Assembly: GCA_963813355.1 (NCBI GenBank)
Contig: CAWEYS010000015.1
Span: 1-64,000, forward strand
Direction: 5' to 3'
Origin: DATAGF01 sp963813355
GTDB taxonomy: Bacteria > Actinomycetota > Thermoleophilia > Miltoncostaeales > Miltoncostaeaceae
Length of the DNA stretch: 64,000 bases
Part shown: positions 9,231-19,606 of the stretch, in pieces
Layout: each line of letters starts with the position of its first letter
Numbering within the stretch: the first letter of the stretch is position 1
Translations under genes and position numbers: made by a program
Notes under the pieces: generated by a model
Databases searched by the model: none
What the model was told of the DNA's origin: nothing
The model's input: the letters and a program-made list of their open reading frames with translations, nothing else

Positions 9231-9251
9231 TGACTTTCATCATGCAAGTCA
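9231..9251. promoter_or_regulatory. Candidate HxlR operator
   Basis: TGACTT-N9-AAGTCA is a perfect 6-bp inverted repeat in the 86-bp gap between the divergent nitroreductase and HxlR genes. Its right half overlaps the expected -35 region of the HxlR promoter, whose -10-like TAGGCT is at 9259-9264. It could control both genes. Confidence 0.6.
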
Positions 9252-9270
9252 ATGCCGTTAGGCTGGGCCC

Positions 9271-9765
9271 GTGCTCGGCCGCGACTACGCCCGCCAGAAC
9301 TGCTCGGTCGCCCGGGCGCTCGAGGTCGTGGGCGAGCGGTGGACGCTGCTGATCCTGCGCGACGCCTTCTACGGGGTGACCCGCTTCGAGCTGTGGCAGC
9401 GGCGCCTGCGCATCGCGCCGAACATCCTCGCCAAGCGGCTGGCGTCGCTGGTCGACGCCGGCCTCCTGGAGCGCGAGCCCTACCAGGAGCGCCCCGAGCG
9501 CTTCGACTACCGCCTGACGCCCCGCGGCAAGGAGCTGTTCCCGGTGATCATGGGCCTCCTGCACTGGGGCGACGCCAACCGGGCGCCCGACGGCCCGCCC
9601 GCCCTGGCCCGCCACGCGGCCTGCGGCGCGCCGGTCACCCGCTGGGGCCGCTGCGAGCGCTGCGGGCGGGAGGTCGACCCCGACGAGGTCGACTGGCACT
9701 GGGGCCCGGGCTCCGGCCGCCCGCCCGGGCCGCGGCCGCGGCCCCCGGCGGCGCCGGTCTCCTAG
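9271..9765 (+). CDS. HxlR-family winged-helix regulator
   Basis: 164 residues. The N-terminus NCSVARALEVVGERWTLLIL, with its Cys, is the HxlR hallmark, followed by the winged helix (RLRIAPNILAKRLASLVDAG, YRLTPRGKELFPV). A C-terminal extension has four Cys (ACGAPVTRWGRCERCGREV), probably a zinc ribbon. The GTG start is 6 nt after TAGGCT, so the message is leaderless. By family analogy it senses electrophiles or oxidants through the N-terminal Cys and controls the divergent nitroreductase gene. Confidence 0.9.
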   Translation: MLGRDYARQNCSVARALEVVGERWTLLILRDAFYGVTRFELWQRRLRIAPNILAKRLASLVDAGLLEREPYQERPERFDYRLTPRGKELFPVIMGLLHWGDANRAPDGPPALARHAACGAPVTRWGRCERCGREVDPDEVDWHWGPGSGRPPGPRPRPPAAPVS

Positions 9766-11036
9766 TCGCGGAGCTCCGCGGCCCGTTCCAGGAGCTGGTC
9801 GCGCTCCCGGGCGTTGCGGGTCATCATCGCGGCCCGCTCCAGCTCGACCAGGGCCTCCCGGGAGCGGCCCAGGCGGGCGAGCAGGTCGCCCCGCACGCTG
9901 GGCAGGAGGTGGTACGAGCGCAGGGCCGGCTCGTCGGCGAGCTCGTCGACCAGATCGAGCCCGGCCTGGGGGCCGAAGGCCATGGAGACGGCCACGGCGC
10001 GGTTGAGCTCCACCACTGGGGAGGGCGTGAGCTGGGCGAGGCCGTCATAGAGGGCCACGATGCGCACCCAGTCGGTCGCCTCGGGGGTGGCGGCGCGGGC
10101 GTGGCAGGCGGCGATCGCGCCCTGCAGCGCGTACGGACCGAGCCCCCCCGCCAGCGACTCGGCGCGGTCGAGGGCGGCCAGGCCGCGCCCGATCAGCAGC
10201 CGGTCCCAGCGGCCGCGGTCCTGGTCGAGCAGCAGGACGGGCTCGCCCGAGGGGCCCACCCGGGCGCGCAGGCGGGATGCCTGGATCTCCATGAGCGCGA
10301 CCAGGCCGTGCACCTCGGGCTCGCGCGGCGCCAGCTCGGCGAGGATGCGCCCGAGGCGCAGGGCGTCCTCGCAGAGGGCCGGGCGCAGCAGGTCGTCGCC
10401 CGCCGTCGCCGAGTACCCCTCATTGAAGATCAGGTAGATCACCTCGAGGACCGACTCCAGGCGGGCGCCGAGCTCGGGGCCGGACGGCACATCGAAGGGC
10501 ACGCGCGCCTCGGCCAGCGTTCGCTTGGCCCGGACGATCCGCTGGGCGACCGTCGACTCCGGCACGAGGAACGCGCGGGCGATCTCCTCGGTGGTGAGCC
10601 CGCCCAGCAGGCGCAGCGTGAGCGCCACGCGGGCGTCGGTCGACAACACCGGGTGGCAGGTCGTGAAGATCAGGCCGAGGAGGTCGTCGCCGATCGGGTC
10701 GTCGATCGCGGCGTCGAGGTCCGGCTCGGACCCCTGCCGCTCGACCTCGAGCTGGCGCCCGAGCTCCTCGAGCTTGCGGTCGCCCAGGGCCCGGCGGCGC
10801 AGGTGGTCGATGCCGCGCCGCTTGGCGGTGGCCATGAGCCAGGCGCCCGGGTTGTCCGGGACGCCCGACTCGGGCCACGTCTCGAGCGCGGCCACCAGCG
10901 CGTCCTGGGCGAGGTCCTCCGCCAGCCCCACGTCGCGGACCATCCGCGCGAGGCCGGCGATCAGCCGCGGCGACTCGATCCGCCAGACCGCGTCGATCGC
11001 GCGCCGGGCGTCGCGCGACGTGGCCGGCGCGCCCAG
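9762..11036 (-). CDS. ECF42-type RNA polymerase sigma factor (second copy)
   Basis: Same architecture as the 4035 gene: region 2 (VGLAEDLAQDALVAALETWP, NPGAWLMATAKRRGIDHLRR), FTTCHPVLSTDARVALTLR, region 4 (LLGGLTTEEIARAFLVPEST) and a TPR-like C-terminal half (LIFNEGYSATAGDDL, VVELNRAVAVSMAFGPQAGL). The first ATG is at 10943, but the conserved WRIESPRLIAGLAR lies upstream of it in frame; the only plausible codon is CTG at 11036, two codons from the YCII stop. I use that start with reserve. Paired with the YCII gene immediately upstream. Confidence 0.9.
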   Translation of the reverse strand: MGAPATSRDARRAIDAVWRIESPRLIAGLARMVRDVGLAEDLAQDALVAALETWPESGVPDNPGAWLMATAKRRGIDHLRRRALGDRKLEELGRQLEVERQGSEPDLDAAIDDPIGDDLLGLIFTTCHPVLSTDARVALTLRLLGGLTTEEIARAFLVPESTVAQRIVRAKRTLAEARVPFDVPSGPELGARLESVLEVIYLIFNEGYSATAGDDLLRPALCEDALRLGRILAELAPREPEVHGLVALMEIQASRLRARVGPSGEPVLLLDQDRGRWDRLLIGRGLAALDRAESLAGGLGPYALQGAIAACHARAATPEATDWVRIVALYDGLAQLTPSPVVELNRAVAVSMAFGPQAGLDLVDELADEPALRSYHLLPSVRGDLLARLGRSREALVELERAAMMTRNARERDQLLERAAELRD

Positions 11037-11040
11037 GGGA

Positions 11041-11469
11041 TCAGCCCTGCTGCTCGGCGAGCGTGTCGCGCACGCGCTCGTGCACCTCGCGCGCCTCGCC
11101 GCTGTAGGCCTCGCCGAAGTCCTCGTTCTCGAAGACCTGGCGGATCTCGATCTCCGACTCGCCGTCCATCGGGTTCGGGCAGCGCTTCACCCACTCGATG
11201 GCCTCGTCGATCGACTTGACCTGGATGAGCCAGAAGCCGGCGATCAGCTCCTTGGTCTCTGCGAAGGGCCCGTCGATGACCGTCCGCTCCTTCCCGGAGA
11301 ACCGCACGCGGGCGCCCTTCGAGCTCGGCTGGAGCCCCTCGCCGGCGAGCATGACGCCGGCCTTCACCAGCTCCTCGTTGTACCTGCCCATCTCGGTCAG
11401 GAGCTCCTTGCTGGGCATCACGCCCGCCTCGGAGTCCTCGTTGGCCTTGACCATGACCATGAACCGCAT
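11041..11469 (-). CDS. YCII/DGPF-domain protein (second copy)
   Basis: 142 residues: MRFMVMVKANEDSEAG opening, then VIDGPFAETKELIAGFWLIQ (DGPF motif) and IEWVKRCPNPMDGESEIEIR, typical of the longer YCII proteins next to ECF42 sigma genes. The ATG at 11469 is preceded by GGGAGG; the longer frame to 11532 lacks a signal. Its TGA lies four bases ahead of the sigma gene's proposed CTG start, so the two are one operon. Confidence 0.92.
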   Translation of the reverse strand: MRFMVMVKANEDSEAGVMPSKELLTEMGRYNEELVKAGVMLAGEGLQPSSKGARVRFSGKERTVIDGPFAETKELIAGFWLIQVKSIDEAIEWVKRCPNPMDGESEIEIRQVFENEDFGEAYSGEAREVHERVRDTLAEQQG

Positions 11470-11547
11470 CGTCGCCTCCCTCGTCGTGGGTTTCCTACCC
11501 CCGCGACGAACGGGCGACGCGCGGATCGACACGCCGGAGGAGGCCCG

Positions 11548-12054
11548 CTACGTCGGGACGCGCAGCCGCTGCCCGGGGAAGATGAGGTCGGGATCGCTCA
11601 CGACGTGCTGGTTGGCGGCGTGGATGCGGGGCCACTTGCTCGCGTCGCCGTAGACGTCCTGCGCGATGCCCGAGAGCGTGTCGCCGGGCTGGACCACGTG
11701 CTCGAACCAGCCGATGAACGGCGCGACCGTCAGCGGCGAGGTGTCGGACATGATCCCGGGCCCGAAGAAGACCGGCCGGTGCACGTGGGTGATGCGGCTG
11801 CCGTCCTCCGCGCTGAGCTCGAAGATCTCGATGAAGAGCCGGGTCAGCAGGAAGCTCGTCCCGGCCAGGTCGACCTCCGCCTGGAACTCCGCCACGGTGC
11901 CCGTGCCCCCGACGTGCAGCGCCTGCTCGACCGAGTCGTGGCCCTCGTGGATCTCGATCCTCGCCTCGCCCTCGAAGGCGGTCCCGAAGCCGGCCACGAG
12001 CACGGGGTTCGGGACGATCGCGAAGCGGTTGGGGTGGTTGAGGCGGAAGGGCAT
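11548..12054 (-). CDS. Gmad2 immunoglobulin-like + LysM domain protein
   Basis: 168 residues. Residues about 14-105 form a Gmad2-type beta sandwich (NPVLVAGFGTAFEGEARIEI, AEFQAEVDLAG); residues about 118-166 are a LysM peptidoglycan-binding motif (HVVQPGDTLSGIAQDVYGDA, WPRIHAANQHVV, DLIFPGQRLRVP). The combination is common in actinobacterial envelope proteins. No signal peptide is evident at the chosen ATG, which is odd for a wall-binding protein; an upstream start or non-classical export is possible. Confidence 0.85.
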   Translation of the reverse strand: MPFRLNHPNRFAIVPNPVLVAGFGTAFEGEARIEIHEGHDSVEQALHVGGTGTVAEFQAEVDLAGTSFLLTRLFIEIFELSAEDGSRITHVHRPVFFGPGIMSDTSPLTVAPFIGWFEHVVQPGDTLSGIAQDVYGDASKWPRIHAANQHVVSDPDLIFPGQRLRVPT

Positions 12055-12161
12055 CGGAACGATCGGGAAGCGACACCGATCCTCGGCCCGCCGCCTGGCG
12101 GTGTCAAGCGCGATGCCCCGCCGTTGCGAGCCCTCGGGAGGGGCATTAGTCTCGGTCGGCC

Positions 12162-15100
12162 TTGACCCCCACCGCCCCCGCCCGGCGGGGCCGGGCCGTC
12201 CTCCCGGCGCTGGTCGCGGTCCTCGCCCTGCTCATCACCGCCGCGACCGCCCACGCGGACCGCGCGTTCACGCCCCGCTTCAAGGCCAACGACACGGGCG
12301 ACATCGTGATGGCCGCCAACACGCTCCTGAGCTGTCTGGACGACGTGCCGCCGGCGACCGGGTGCGCCGACGCACGGGCCGGGAAAACCGGGGCCAAGCG
12401 CGGGCAACAACGCCTGGGACATGCGCTTCGTGGACGTCGACTCCGACCCCGCGACCTTCAACTCGAGCCGCGCGGACGTCGTCCTGCCCGCCGACGCGAG
12501 CATCCTGTTCGCGGGCCTCTACTGGGGGGCGAACACGAGCAAGGGCGGGACCCCGCCGAGAGGCGAGCCCGCAGCAGGGCGGCGCCCAACGCCAACGCCA
12601 AGAACACCGTTCGGTTCGCCACGCCGACGAGCGGCTACGTCACGGTGACCGCGAATCGCGTCGACGAGGGCACGGCGACCTCGCAGGTCAACGCGTATCA
12701 AGGGTTCGCGGACGTGACGGCGCTCGTGAGCGCGGGCGGCGCCGGCACCTACACGACGGCCAACGTGCAGACCGGCAGGGGGCTCGATCGCTACGCCGGC
12801 TGGTCGCTCGTCGTGGCCTATCGCTCCCCGAGCGCGTCGCCCCGCAACATGACGATCTTCGACGGCTTCGAGACCGTCAACAGCAACGACCCGCCGCATG
12901 AGCTCTCGGTCAGCGGGTTCCGCACGCCATCCTTCGGCCCCGTGCGTTCGGCGCTCGGCTTCGTGGTCTACGAGGGCGACCGCTCGATGGGCGGCGACAC
13001 GGGCTCCCTGAACACGACCGAGAGCCGCGGACAACCTCTTCGCCTCGCGCATCAGCCGCTTCGGCCAAGCGGTCACCACCAAGACGCCGAACTACGACAA
13101 CCAGCTCGGCTTCGACGCCCAGGTCCTCAACACCACAGGGATCCTCCCCAACGGCGCCACGAGCGCCGCCATCAGGCTGAAGACGAACGGCGACACCTAC
13201 CTGCCGGGCGTGGGGTGGTTCGTGACCGACCTGTTCGCGCCGGATATCCAGTCCAGCAAATCGGTGACCGATCTGAACGGTGGACTGGCGGAGCCGGGGG
13301 ACGAGCTCGAGTACGTGATCACGGGGGCCAACCGGGGCCAGGACGCGGCCCTCAACACCGTCGTGACGGACCCGGTGCCGGCGAACACGAGCTTCGTGCC
13401 GGGCTCGCTGCGGGTCACGGGAGGCGCGGGCGCTGGTCCGCGGAGCGATGCCGCGGGCGACGATGCGGCCGAGTTCGACGCGAGCGCCGGCCAGGTCGTC
13501 TTCCGGGTGGGAGCGGGCGCTGGGACCCTCGCCGGCGGGCGCCTCGCGCCGAACGAGACCTACGAGGTGCGCTACCGGGTGCGCGTGGCCGCCGGCACGC
13601 CGTCCGGCACCGTGATCACGAACCAGGCGCGCGTGAGCTTCCTCGCCGACACGCTCGGCTTCCCGCTCGAGAAGACCACCAACGACACCCGCCTGACGAC
13701 GGCGGCGCCGGACCTCGCGATGAACAAGAGCTTCGGAATCGTCGCGCCGGGCACCTACGGGTTCACGGTCACGAACGTCGGCGACGCTCCCAGTCGGGGA
13801 CCGGTCGTCGTGACCGACGTCCCGCCGGCGGGCATCGTCACCGTCGTCGATCCAGGCGGCTTCACCTGCACCGGAGGGGCCACGCTGCGCTGCGAGCGCT
13901 CTGACTCGCTGGCCCCGGGCCAGAGCTGGGTCGTCACCGCGCTGATCTCCGTCGCCCTCGTCTCGAACACCGCCGAGGTCGATGGCGGCGGCGACGTCAA
14001 CAACTCCAACAACAGGGACACCATCTTCCGGCCACAGCCGTCCCTTGCCGTCGAAAAGCAGGTGACGCCGGACACCGTCGCGCCCGGCGATGAGGTGACC
14101 TACCTGCTCACGGTCGGGAACAGGAGCAGCGCGACCGCCGCAGATTCCGTGCAGCTGACCGACCCACTGCCGCCCGGCCTGACGCTCGTGTCCGCCGAGG
14201 CGCTCGACCAGGGGACCTGCGATGCCGCCGTGAACTGCTCGCTCGGCACGATTCCCGCGTTTGGCTCGGCGCGGGTGCGGATCCGCGCCAGGGTCGGCGA
14301 TCAGGCGGCGCCCGGCGCGGTGACGAACACCGCCTCGGTCAGCGGCCCCCTCGACGACCCGCTCCAAGACGACAACACCGCGACAGGGACCTTCGAGGTC
14401 CGACGGACCGCGCGCCTGGAGGCCTCGAAGCGGCTGAACGGCACCCCCAGAGTGGGGCAGCCCGTGCGCTGGACGGTGACGGTTCAGAACGCGGGCCCGC
14501 ACGCGAGCATCGGTGCTGACTTCGTCAACCTGCTCCCCGAGGTCGTCCAGACCGCGAGCGCGACCGTGCCGGGCGGCGCGTGCCAGATCGCCGGGCGCAC
14601 CCTCAGCTGCGCGCTGCCGGAGATCGCCGCGGGCGGCCGGGCGGAGATCTCGGTCACCGGGACCCTGCGCTCGAACGCGGCCGCCGCACAGTTGCTGAAC
14701 GGGGTCCAGATCCAGCCGGATAGGTTCCAGCCGAGATCGGCGCCTCGCCCGCCCGCCCGACCCACATCACCCCCCGCACCGGCGCCGCCCGGCCGCCGGT
14801 GCCGCTCGGATCGCCCGGACCACTCGGGCCGCTCCCGGATCCGCCCGTGACCGGCGCCGCAACGCCACCCGGCGAGGTCGTTCGCCCCGCCGCGGATGTG
14901 GGCGTGGCCAAGGCGGTGACCCAGGAGCCCCTGGCGCGCGACGGCAGGGCGACCTGGCGCATTCGCACCACCAACCACGGCCCGTCCACCGCCACGAACG
15001 TCACGATCCGCGACACCCTCCCGGCGGGCGCCCGCTTCGTGCGCGCCACGGGCGCGGGACGCTGCACCGCCAAGGGGCGCGTCGTGACCTGCCGGCTCGG

Positions 15101-15581
15101 TGACCTGCGCGCCCCCCGCTCGGTCGAGACCGCGATCGTCGCGCGGCTGAGCGCCGGCGGCAACGCCGGCACGCTGCGCAACTCGATCGTCGCCGACGCC
15201 GCGCAGGCCGACCCGGCCGCCGCCAACAACCGCGACCGCACGAGCACGTCGCTGGCGCCGCGGCTGACGGTGCGCAAGACGGTCAACGCTCGCATCGCGG
15301 AGAGGGGGGACACCCTGACCTACACGCTGCGGCTGCGAAACGGCGGCCCCGGCACGGCCCGCAACGTCGTGCTGTGCGACCGTCCCGGGAGCGGGCTGAT
15401 GCTGCGGCGCGCCCCGGGCGGGCGCATTCGGAGCGGCGCGGCCTGCTGGACCATCAGCCGGCTCGCCCGCGGCAGCAGCGTTCGTCGCCGCGTGGTGGCG
15501 ACCGTGACCTCGAACAGTCGCCCGCGCCTGAGGAACGTGGCGACGGTGCGGTTCGACGGGTGCTGGTCGCCAGGGCCCTGA
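12162..15581 (+). CDS. Large secreted DUF11-repeat surface protein (frameshifted)
   Basis: Frames join to one protein of 1,140 codons. A signal peptide (VLPALVAVLALLITAATAHA) is followed by an N-terminal domain (FTPRFKANDTGDIVMAANTL, ADASILFAGLYWGANT, FDGFETVN) and then at least four DUF11-type beta repeats, each with a phrase like LEYVITGANRGQDAALNTVV, LPPGLTLVSAEALD, RWTVTVQNAGPHAS or TLRLRNGGPGTARNVVLCDR. DUF11 repeats build cell-surface stalks. Frame breaks lie at about 12395 (+1), 12570, 13030 (+1) and 14723 (one G short); corrections sum to zero, giving exactly 1,140 codons. TTG start 9 nt after TAGTCT. It is convergent with the lipase gene. Confidence 0.85.
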
Positions 15582-15652
15582 GCGGTGCGCGTGCTAGTCG
15601 GTCCACCGCCCGCCGTGACCGGCTAAGAGGAGCTTTGGCAGCCGGAGCTGCT

Positions 15653-15670
15653 CGCCGACCAGTGTCGGCG
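15653..15670. terminator. Hairpin between convergent genes
   Basis: CGCCGAC / GTCGGCG, 7-bp perfect stem with a CAGT tetraloop, placed between the DUF11 gene and the convergent lipase gene. Likely serves as terminator for either direction. Confidence 0.5.
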
Positions 15671-15672
15671 GG

Positions 15673-16856
15673 TCAGATCCCGCGGCACCCCGCGGGCACG
15701 GGCTCGCCCGCGAAGCGGGCTGCGGTCCACTCGAGGATGTCAGTGCCGGCCCGCCCGGGCAGGCTGATGTGGCCCTCCTCGGGGTAGACGCGCAGCTCCA
15801 CCCGCTCGCCGCGGGCGCAGCGGCTGCGCACGTGGTCGCGGGTGACGTCGGGCGAGACGATCTGGTCCACCCCGCCCTGGGTGACCAAGAGCGGCGCGGC
15901 GATCGGATCGGACGGCGTGTTCTGCGCGAACCGGGCGGCCCAGCGCGGATCGGCGGTGACGTCGAAGGCCAGCAGGCGCTCCGGGAGGAGCGTCGTCCCG
16001 AGGGCCGTGACGAACCGCGACGGGCCGATCAGGCAGCGGCCCCCGACGAGCCGGGCCAGCCGCTCGGCGCGGTCGGCGATCGCCTCGTCGAACGACAGCT
16101 CGGGGTAGACGCGGCTCCAGGCCGAGACGGCGAAGGCCGTCAGCACCTTGCCGCCATCGCCCGACGCGCGCCCGAGCAGGGTCGCGAGGTCCGTCGCAGG
16201 CTCGCCCGGAGCGACCCCGACGATCTCGAGCTCCGGGGCGTACGAGGGGGCGAGCTGGGCGGCGAAGAGCGCCGCATGGCCGCCCTGGGACATCCCCCAG
16301 ATGGCGACCTGCGACGAGAGCTCCGGGCCGTCCTCGATCTGGGAGGCGGCGCGCACCGCGTCGAGGACCGCCCGCCCCTCGCTCACCCCGTCGACGTATG
16401 GGTGCTGGCCCGGCGTGCCGAGGCCTGGGTAATCGGTGGCCACGACGACCCAGCCGCGTCCGGGCGCCTGCTTGAGCACCGGCATCTCGAACAGGGGGTC
16501 GCTCGGTCATGGATGGGGCGCAGCCGGTGGCGACGCCAGTCGTTCCGTGGGACCAGGCGATGACCGGGCGTGGGCCGGGCGGCGGGTCGGCCGGGGCGAC
16601 GACGACGCCGCTGACGGCGACCGGCTCCCCGCCGGGGCTGGTCGACGAGTAGAGGATGAGCCAGCCCTCGGCACGCCTCCGGGACCCCCTTCGCGTACGG
16701 CTCCTGGCGGATGAGGGTCCCGGGCTCGGCCGGGACGTCGTCGGGAGGCGTGTAGAAGGCTCTCGGCTCGTCCGCACGGCCGAACCACAGCAGCGCGCCG
16801 ACGGCGATGGCGACCAGGCCCACGACGATTCCGACCGCGATCAGTGCCGCGCGCAC
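15673..16856 (-). CDS. Secretory triacylglycerol lipase-like hydrolase (two frameshifts)
   Basis: 394 codons after correcting +1 insertions at about 16500 (MTE|DPLFEMPVLK) and 16668 (EAC|EGWLILYSS). An N-terminal membrane anchor/signal (ALIAVGIVVGLVAIAVGALL) is followed by an alpha/beta hydrolase of the secretory lipase (LIP) family: oxyanion region IAWSHGTTGVATGCAPS, TDYPGLGTPGQHPY, the nucleophile elbow AIWGMSQGGHAALFA (Ser in GMSQG), LLVTQGGVDQIVSPD and the His in YPEEGHISLPGRAG. Likely an exported lipase/esterase. GTG start. Confidence 0.85.
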
Positions 16857-17288
16857 CGAGCTCTACTGAGGTGGCTCGCGGTCGGCCAGTACGGGCCCCG
16901 ACGCCGGGGTGTCCCCGTAGAGCAGGTTCTCGGCCATAGCGGGCCCGAGACTACGCTTGCCGTGGGCTCCAGCAGCATCCGCGCAGAGGACCCCCTGATC
17001 GTCCATCGCCGTGTCGAACCTGAGCGTACGGTCGGGGGCTCGTGCCGCGGCCGGAGAAACGAGCCCCCGCTCCATGGCGCCGGAACCCAGTGGCGGCCCG
17101 ACGGCAGTCACCAGCGCGAGCGTGCGCGGCGCGAACGTCGCGACGACGACCGCCCGGACGGCGGTCCGCGTGCTGCAGCGGGCGGCGTCGCCGATCGTCA
17201 CCGGCTGAGCGGACGGGATTACGCCGCCGTCCGGGGCCGGCTGATGCGATTGCCGGGCGTCCGCGTGAACGACTAGCCTCCTCCGGTC
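16857..17288. other. Intergenic stretch, no supported gene
   Basis: Between the divergent lipase and MFS genes. Open frames exist on both strands (a 147-codon reverse frame ends at 16863), but none shows a family motif, hydrophobic pattern or ribosome-binding site. The right edge holds TAGCCT (17274-17279), a likely -10 box of the MFS gene. It may contain gene debris. Confidence 0.5.
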
Positions 17289-18441
17289 GTGCGCGACGGT
17301 GCCCACGCCCCCGGCCCGACCCGCCGGGACTGGGCCGCCGGGCTCGCGATGTCGGTCGCGCTGGGCTGGACCTTCACCTGCACCGGCGCGGCGGCCCTGC
17401 CGCTCTCCGAGGAGCTCGACGTCGACCTGGCGGTGGTCGGCCTCTTCACGACGGCGTTCCTGATCGCCGAGGCGCTGGTCTCGGTGCCGGGCGGCCGGCT
17501 CTGCGACCGGTTCGGCGCGCGCCGGGTGGGCTTGGTGGGCACCGCGCTGATGGCGGCCGGGTCGGCGATGGCGTCGATCGCGCCCGAGGCGTGGCTGATC
17601 CTGGCGGCGCGCGGGCTGACGGGCGTCGGCACCGGCCTGGCCTACGTCGCCGTGGTCGCCTGGCTCCGTGGAGCCGGCGCGCTCGCCCAGGGCCTGGTGG
17701 GCGGGTGCGCGCTGGCGGGTGCCGGCCTGGCGGTCGCCCTGGTGCCGCGCCTCGACGGCGCGCTCGGCTGGCGCGCGCCGTTCGTGCCCGGAGCTGGCGC
17801 TCGCGGCCGCCGCGGCCGGGCTCGCCGCGCTGGCCCCGCCGGGCCGCCCGTCGCCGGCGCGGCGCGACGCCTCGCTGCGCGAGCTGCTGCGCCACCCGCT
17901 GGTGTGGCGCTACGGGGCGATGGCCTCGTTCAGCTTCGGCGCGAGCTTCGCCGTCGGCGCGTGGATCGTGCCCCTGTTCACGCAGAGCGACGGCTTCTCC
18001 GCCCAGGCGGGGGCGCTCGCGGGCTCGCTGGTCCTCTTCGGCGGGATCCTGACGCGCCCCCTCGGCGGGGCGCTGGTACGTCGCCGGCCCGGCCTCGCCT
18101 GGCCGCTCATGGTGGGCTCGATCGCGGTCGGGGCGGCCGCGGTGCTGCTGCTGGCCGCCGACGTCGGCGCGCTCGCGTCGACCGCGGCCGCCCTCGTGGT
18201 CGGCCTCGCGGCCGGGCTGCCCTACGGGGCGACGACGGCCGGCGCGATGGCCGCCTTCCCGGGCGAGCCTGGGGAGGCCGTGGCCGTGACGATCGCCCTG
18301 TCGGTCTACTTCGGGGTGGCGGTCGTCTTCCTGCTGGGGCTGGCGTTCGGCGCCGGCGAGGGTCCCCTCGGCTTCGCGATCCTGGCGGCGGCCCTGCTCG
18401 CGCTGCTCCCGGCGGCGCCGCGCCCCCGGCGCGTAGGCTGA
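17289..18441 (+). CDS. MFS transporter (one frameshift)
   Basis: 384 codons after removing one G at about 17792 (FVP|ELALAAAAAG). Twelve membrane segments with the MFS loop 2-3 signature (GGRLCDRFGARRVGLVGTAL) near residue 75 and a symmetrical second half (FGGILTRPLGGALVRRRPGL). GTG start after TAGCCT. The substrate is unknown. The thiolase gene follows after 4 bases and the GMC oxidoreductase after that, so they may be cotranscribed. Confidence 0.85.
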
Positions 18442-18445
18442 GGGC

Positions 18446-19597
18446 GTGACGCGGTCGGTGATCCTCTCGGCGGTGCGCACGCCCTTCGGCAGGCTGGGCG
18501 GCGGCCTGGCGGGCTTCTCGGCGACCGACCTCGGGGCCATCGCCATCCGCGCCGCGCTGGAGCGCGCGGGCGTCGCGCCGGCCGAGGTGGAGTACGTGGT
18601 CATGGGCCAGGTCCTGCAGGCCGGGGCCGGGCAGGCGCCGGCCCGGCAGGCCGCCGTGGCCGCCGGCATCCCCGTGCACGTGCCCTCCGACACCGTCAAC
18701 AAGGTCTGCGCCTCCGGGATCCGGGCGGTGGCGATCGCCGACCAGATGATCCGGGCGGGCGACCACGAGGTCGTCGTGGCCGGCGGGATGGAGTCGATGT
18801 CGAACGCGCCCTACGCGCTGGCGCGGGCCCGCTTCGGCTACCGCCTCGGCGGCGGGGAGCTGATCGACCTGATCGTCCACGACGGGCTGACGTCGACCTT
18901 CGACGGGCGCCACATGGTCGAGCAGGCCTCGTTCGTCGCCCGCGACCTCGAGATCGCGCGCGAGGACCAGGATCTCTGGGCCCTGCGGTCGCACCAGCGG
19001 GCGGTGGCGGCGGCCGACGCCGGCCTCTTCCGCGACGAGATGGTCGCGGTCGACGGCGTCGAGGCCGACGAGCACCCGCGCCGCGACACGACGCTCGAGA
19101 AGCTCGCCGGCCTGCCGCCCATCATGGACGCCGAGGGCACCACCACGGCGGGCAACGCCCCCGGCGTCAACGACGGCGCGGCGGCGCTGGTCGTGGCGAG
19201 CGAGGAGTTCGCGCGCCGCCGCGGCCTGCCGGCGCTGGCGACGATCCTGTCGCAGGGCGCCGTCGCCGACGAGTACGCCTACCTCGCGCGCACGCCCGCG
19301 AGGGCCGGGGCCCTGGCGCTCGAGCGGGCGGGGCGGACGATCGACGACGTGGCGAGGGTCGAGATCAACGAGGCCTTCGCGTCGGTCGCCGTCAACTCCA
19401 CCCGGATGCTGGGCGCCGACGAGTCGATCGTGAACGTGAACGGCGGCGCGGTGGCGCTCGGGCACCCCATCGGGGCGTCGGGCGGGCGCATCCTCGCGAC
19501 GCTGGTCCACGACCTGCATCGCGTCGGCGGCGGCCTCGGGCTGGCCGCCATCTGCTCGGGCGGCGGCCAGGGCGACGCGCTGCTGATCGACGTCTAG
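18446..19597 (+). CDS. Thiolase (acetyl-CoA C-acyltransferase)
   Basis: 383 residues. Condenses or cleaves acyl-CoA at the beta-keto position. The nucleophile Cys is in DTVNKVCASGIRAVA (about residue 88), the catalytic His in GGAVALGHPIGASGGRILAT and the second Cys in AAICSGGGQGDALLIDV. Full length for the family. The GTG start follows a -10-like TAGGCT (18434-18439) by 6 nt, so it has its own leaderless promoter inside the end of the MFS gene. Degradative or biosynthetic use cannot be told. Confidence 0.93.
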   Translation: MTRSVILSAVRTPFGRLGGGLAGFSATDLGAIAIRAALERAGVAPAEVEYVVMGQVLQAGAGQAPARQAAVAAGIPVHVPSDTVNKVCASGIRAVAIADQMIRAGDHEVVVAGGMESMSNAPYALARARFGYRLGGGELIDLIVHDGLTSTFDGRHMVEQASFVARDLEIAREDQDLWALRSHQRAVAAADAGLFRDEMVAVDGVEADEHPRRDTTLEKLAGLPPIMDAEGTTTAGNAPGVNDGAAALVVASEEFARRRGLPALATILSQGAVADEYAYLARTPARAGALALERAGRTIDDVARVEINEAFASVAVNSTRMLGADESIVNVNGGAVALGHPIGASGGRILATLVHDLHRVGGGLGLAAICSGGGQGDALLIDV

Positions 19598-19606
19598 GAT
19601 CGCCCG

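Noticed and set aside
16863..17306. 147-codon reverse frame between lipase and MFS
   Set aside because: No recognisable motif, no ribosome-binding site, and it crosses the MFS start and promoter.
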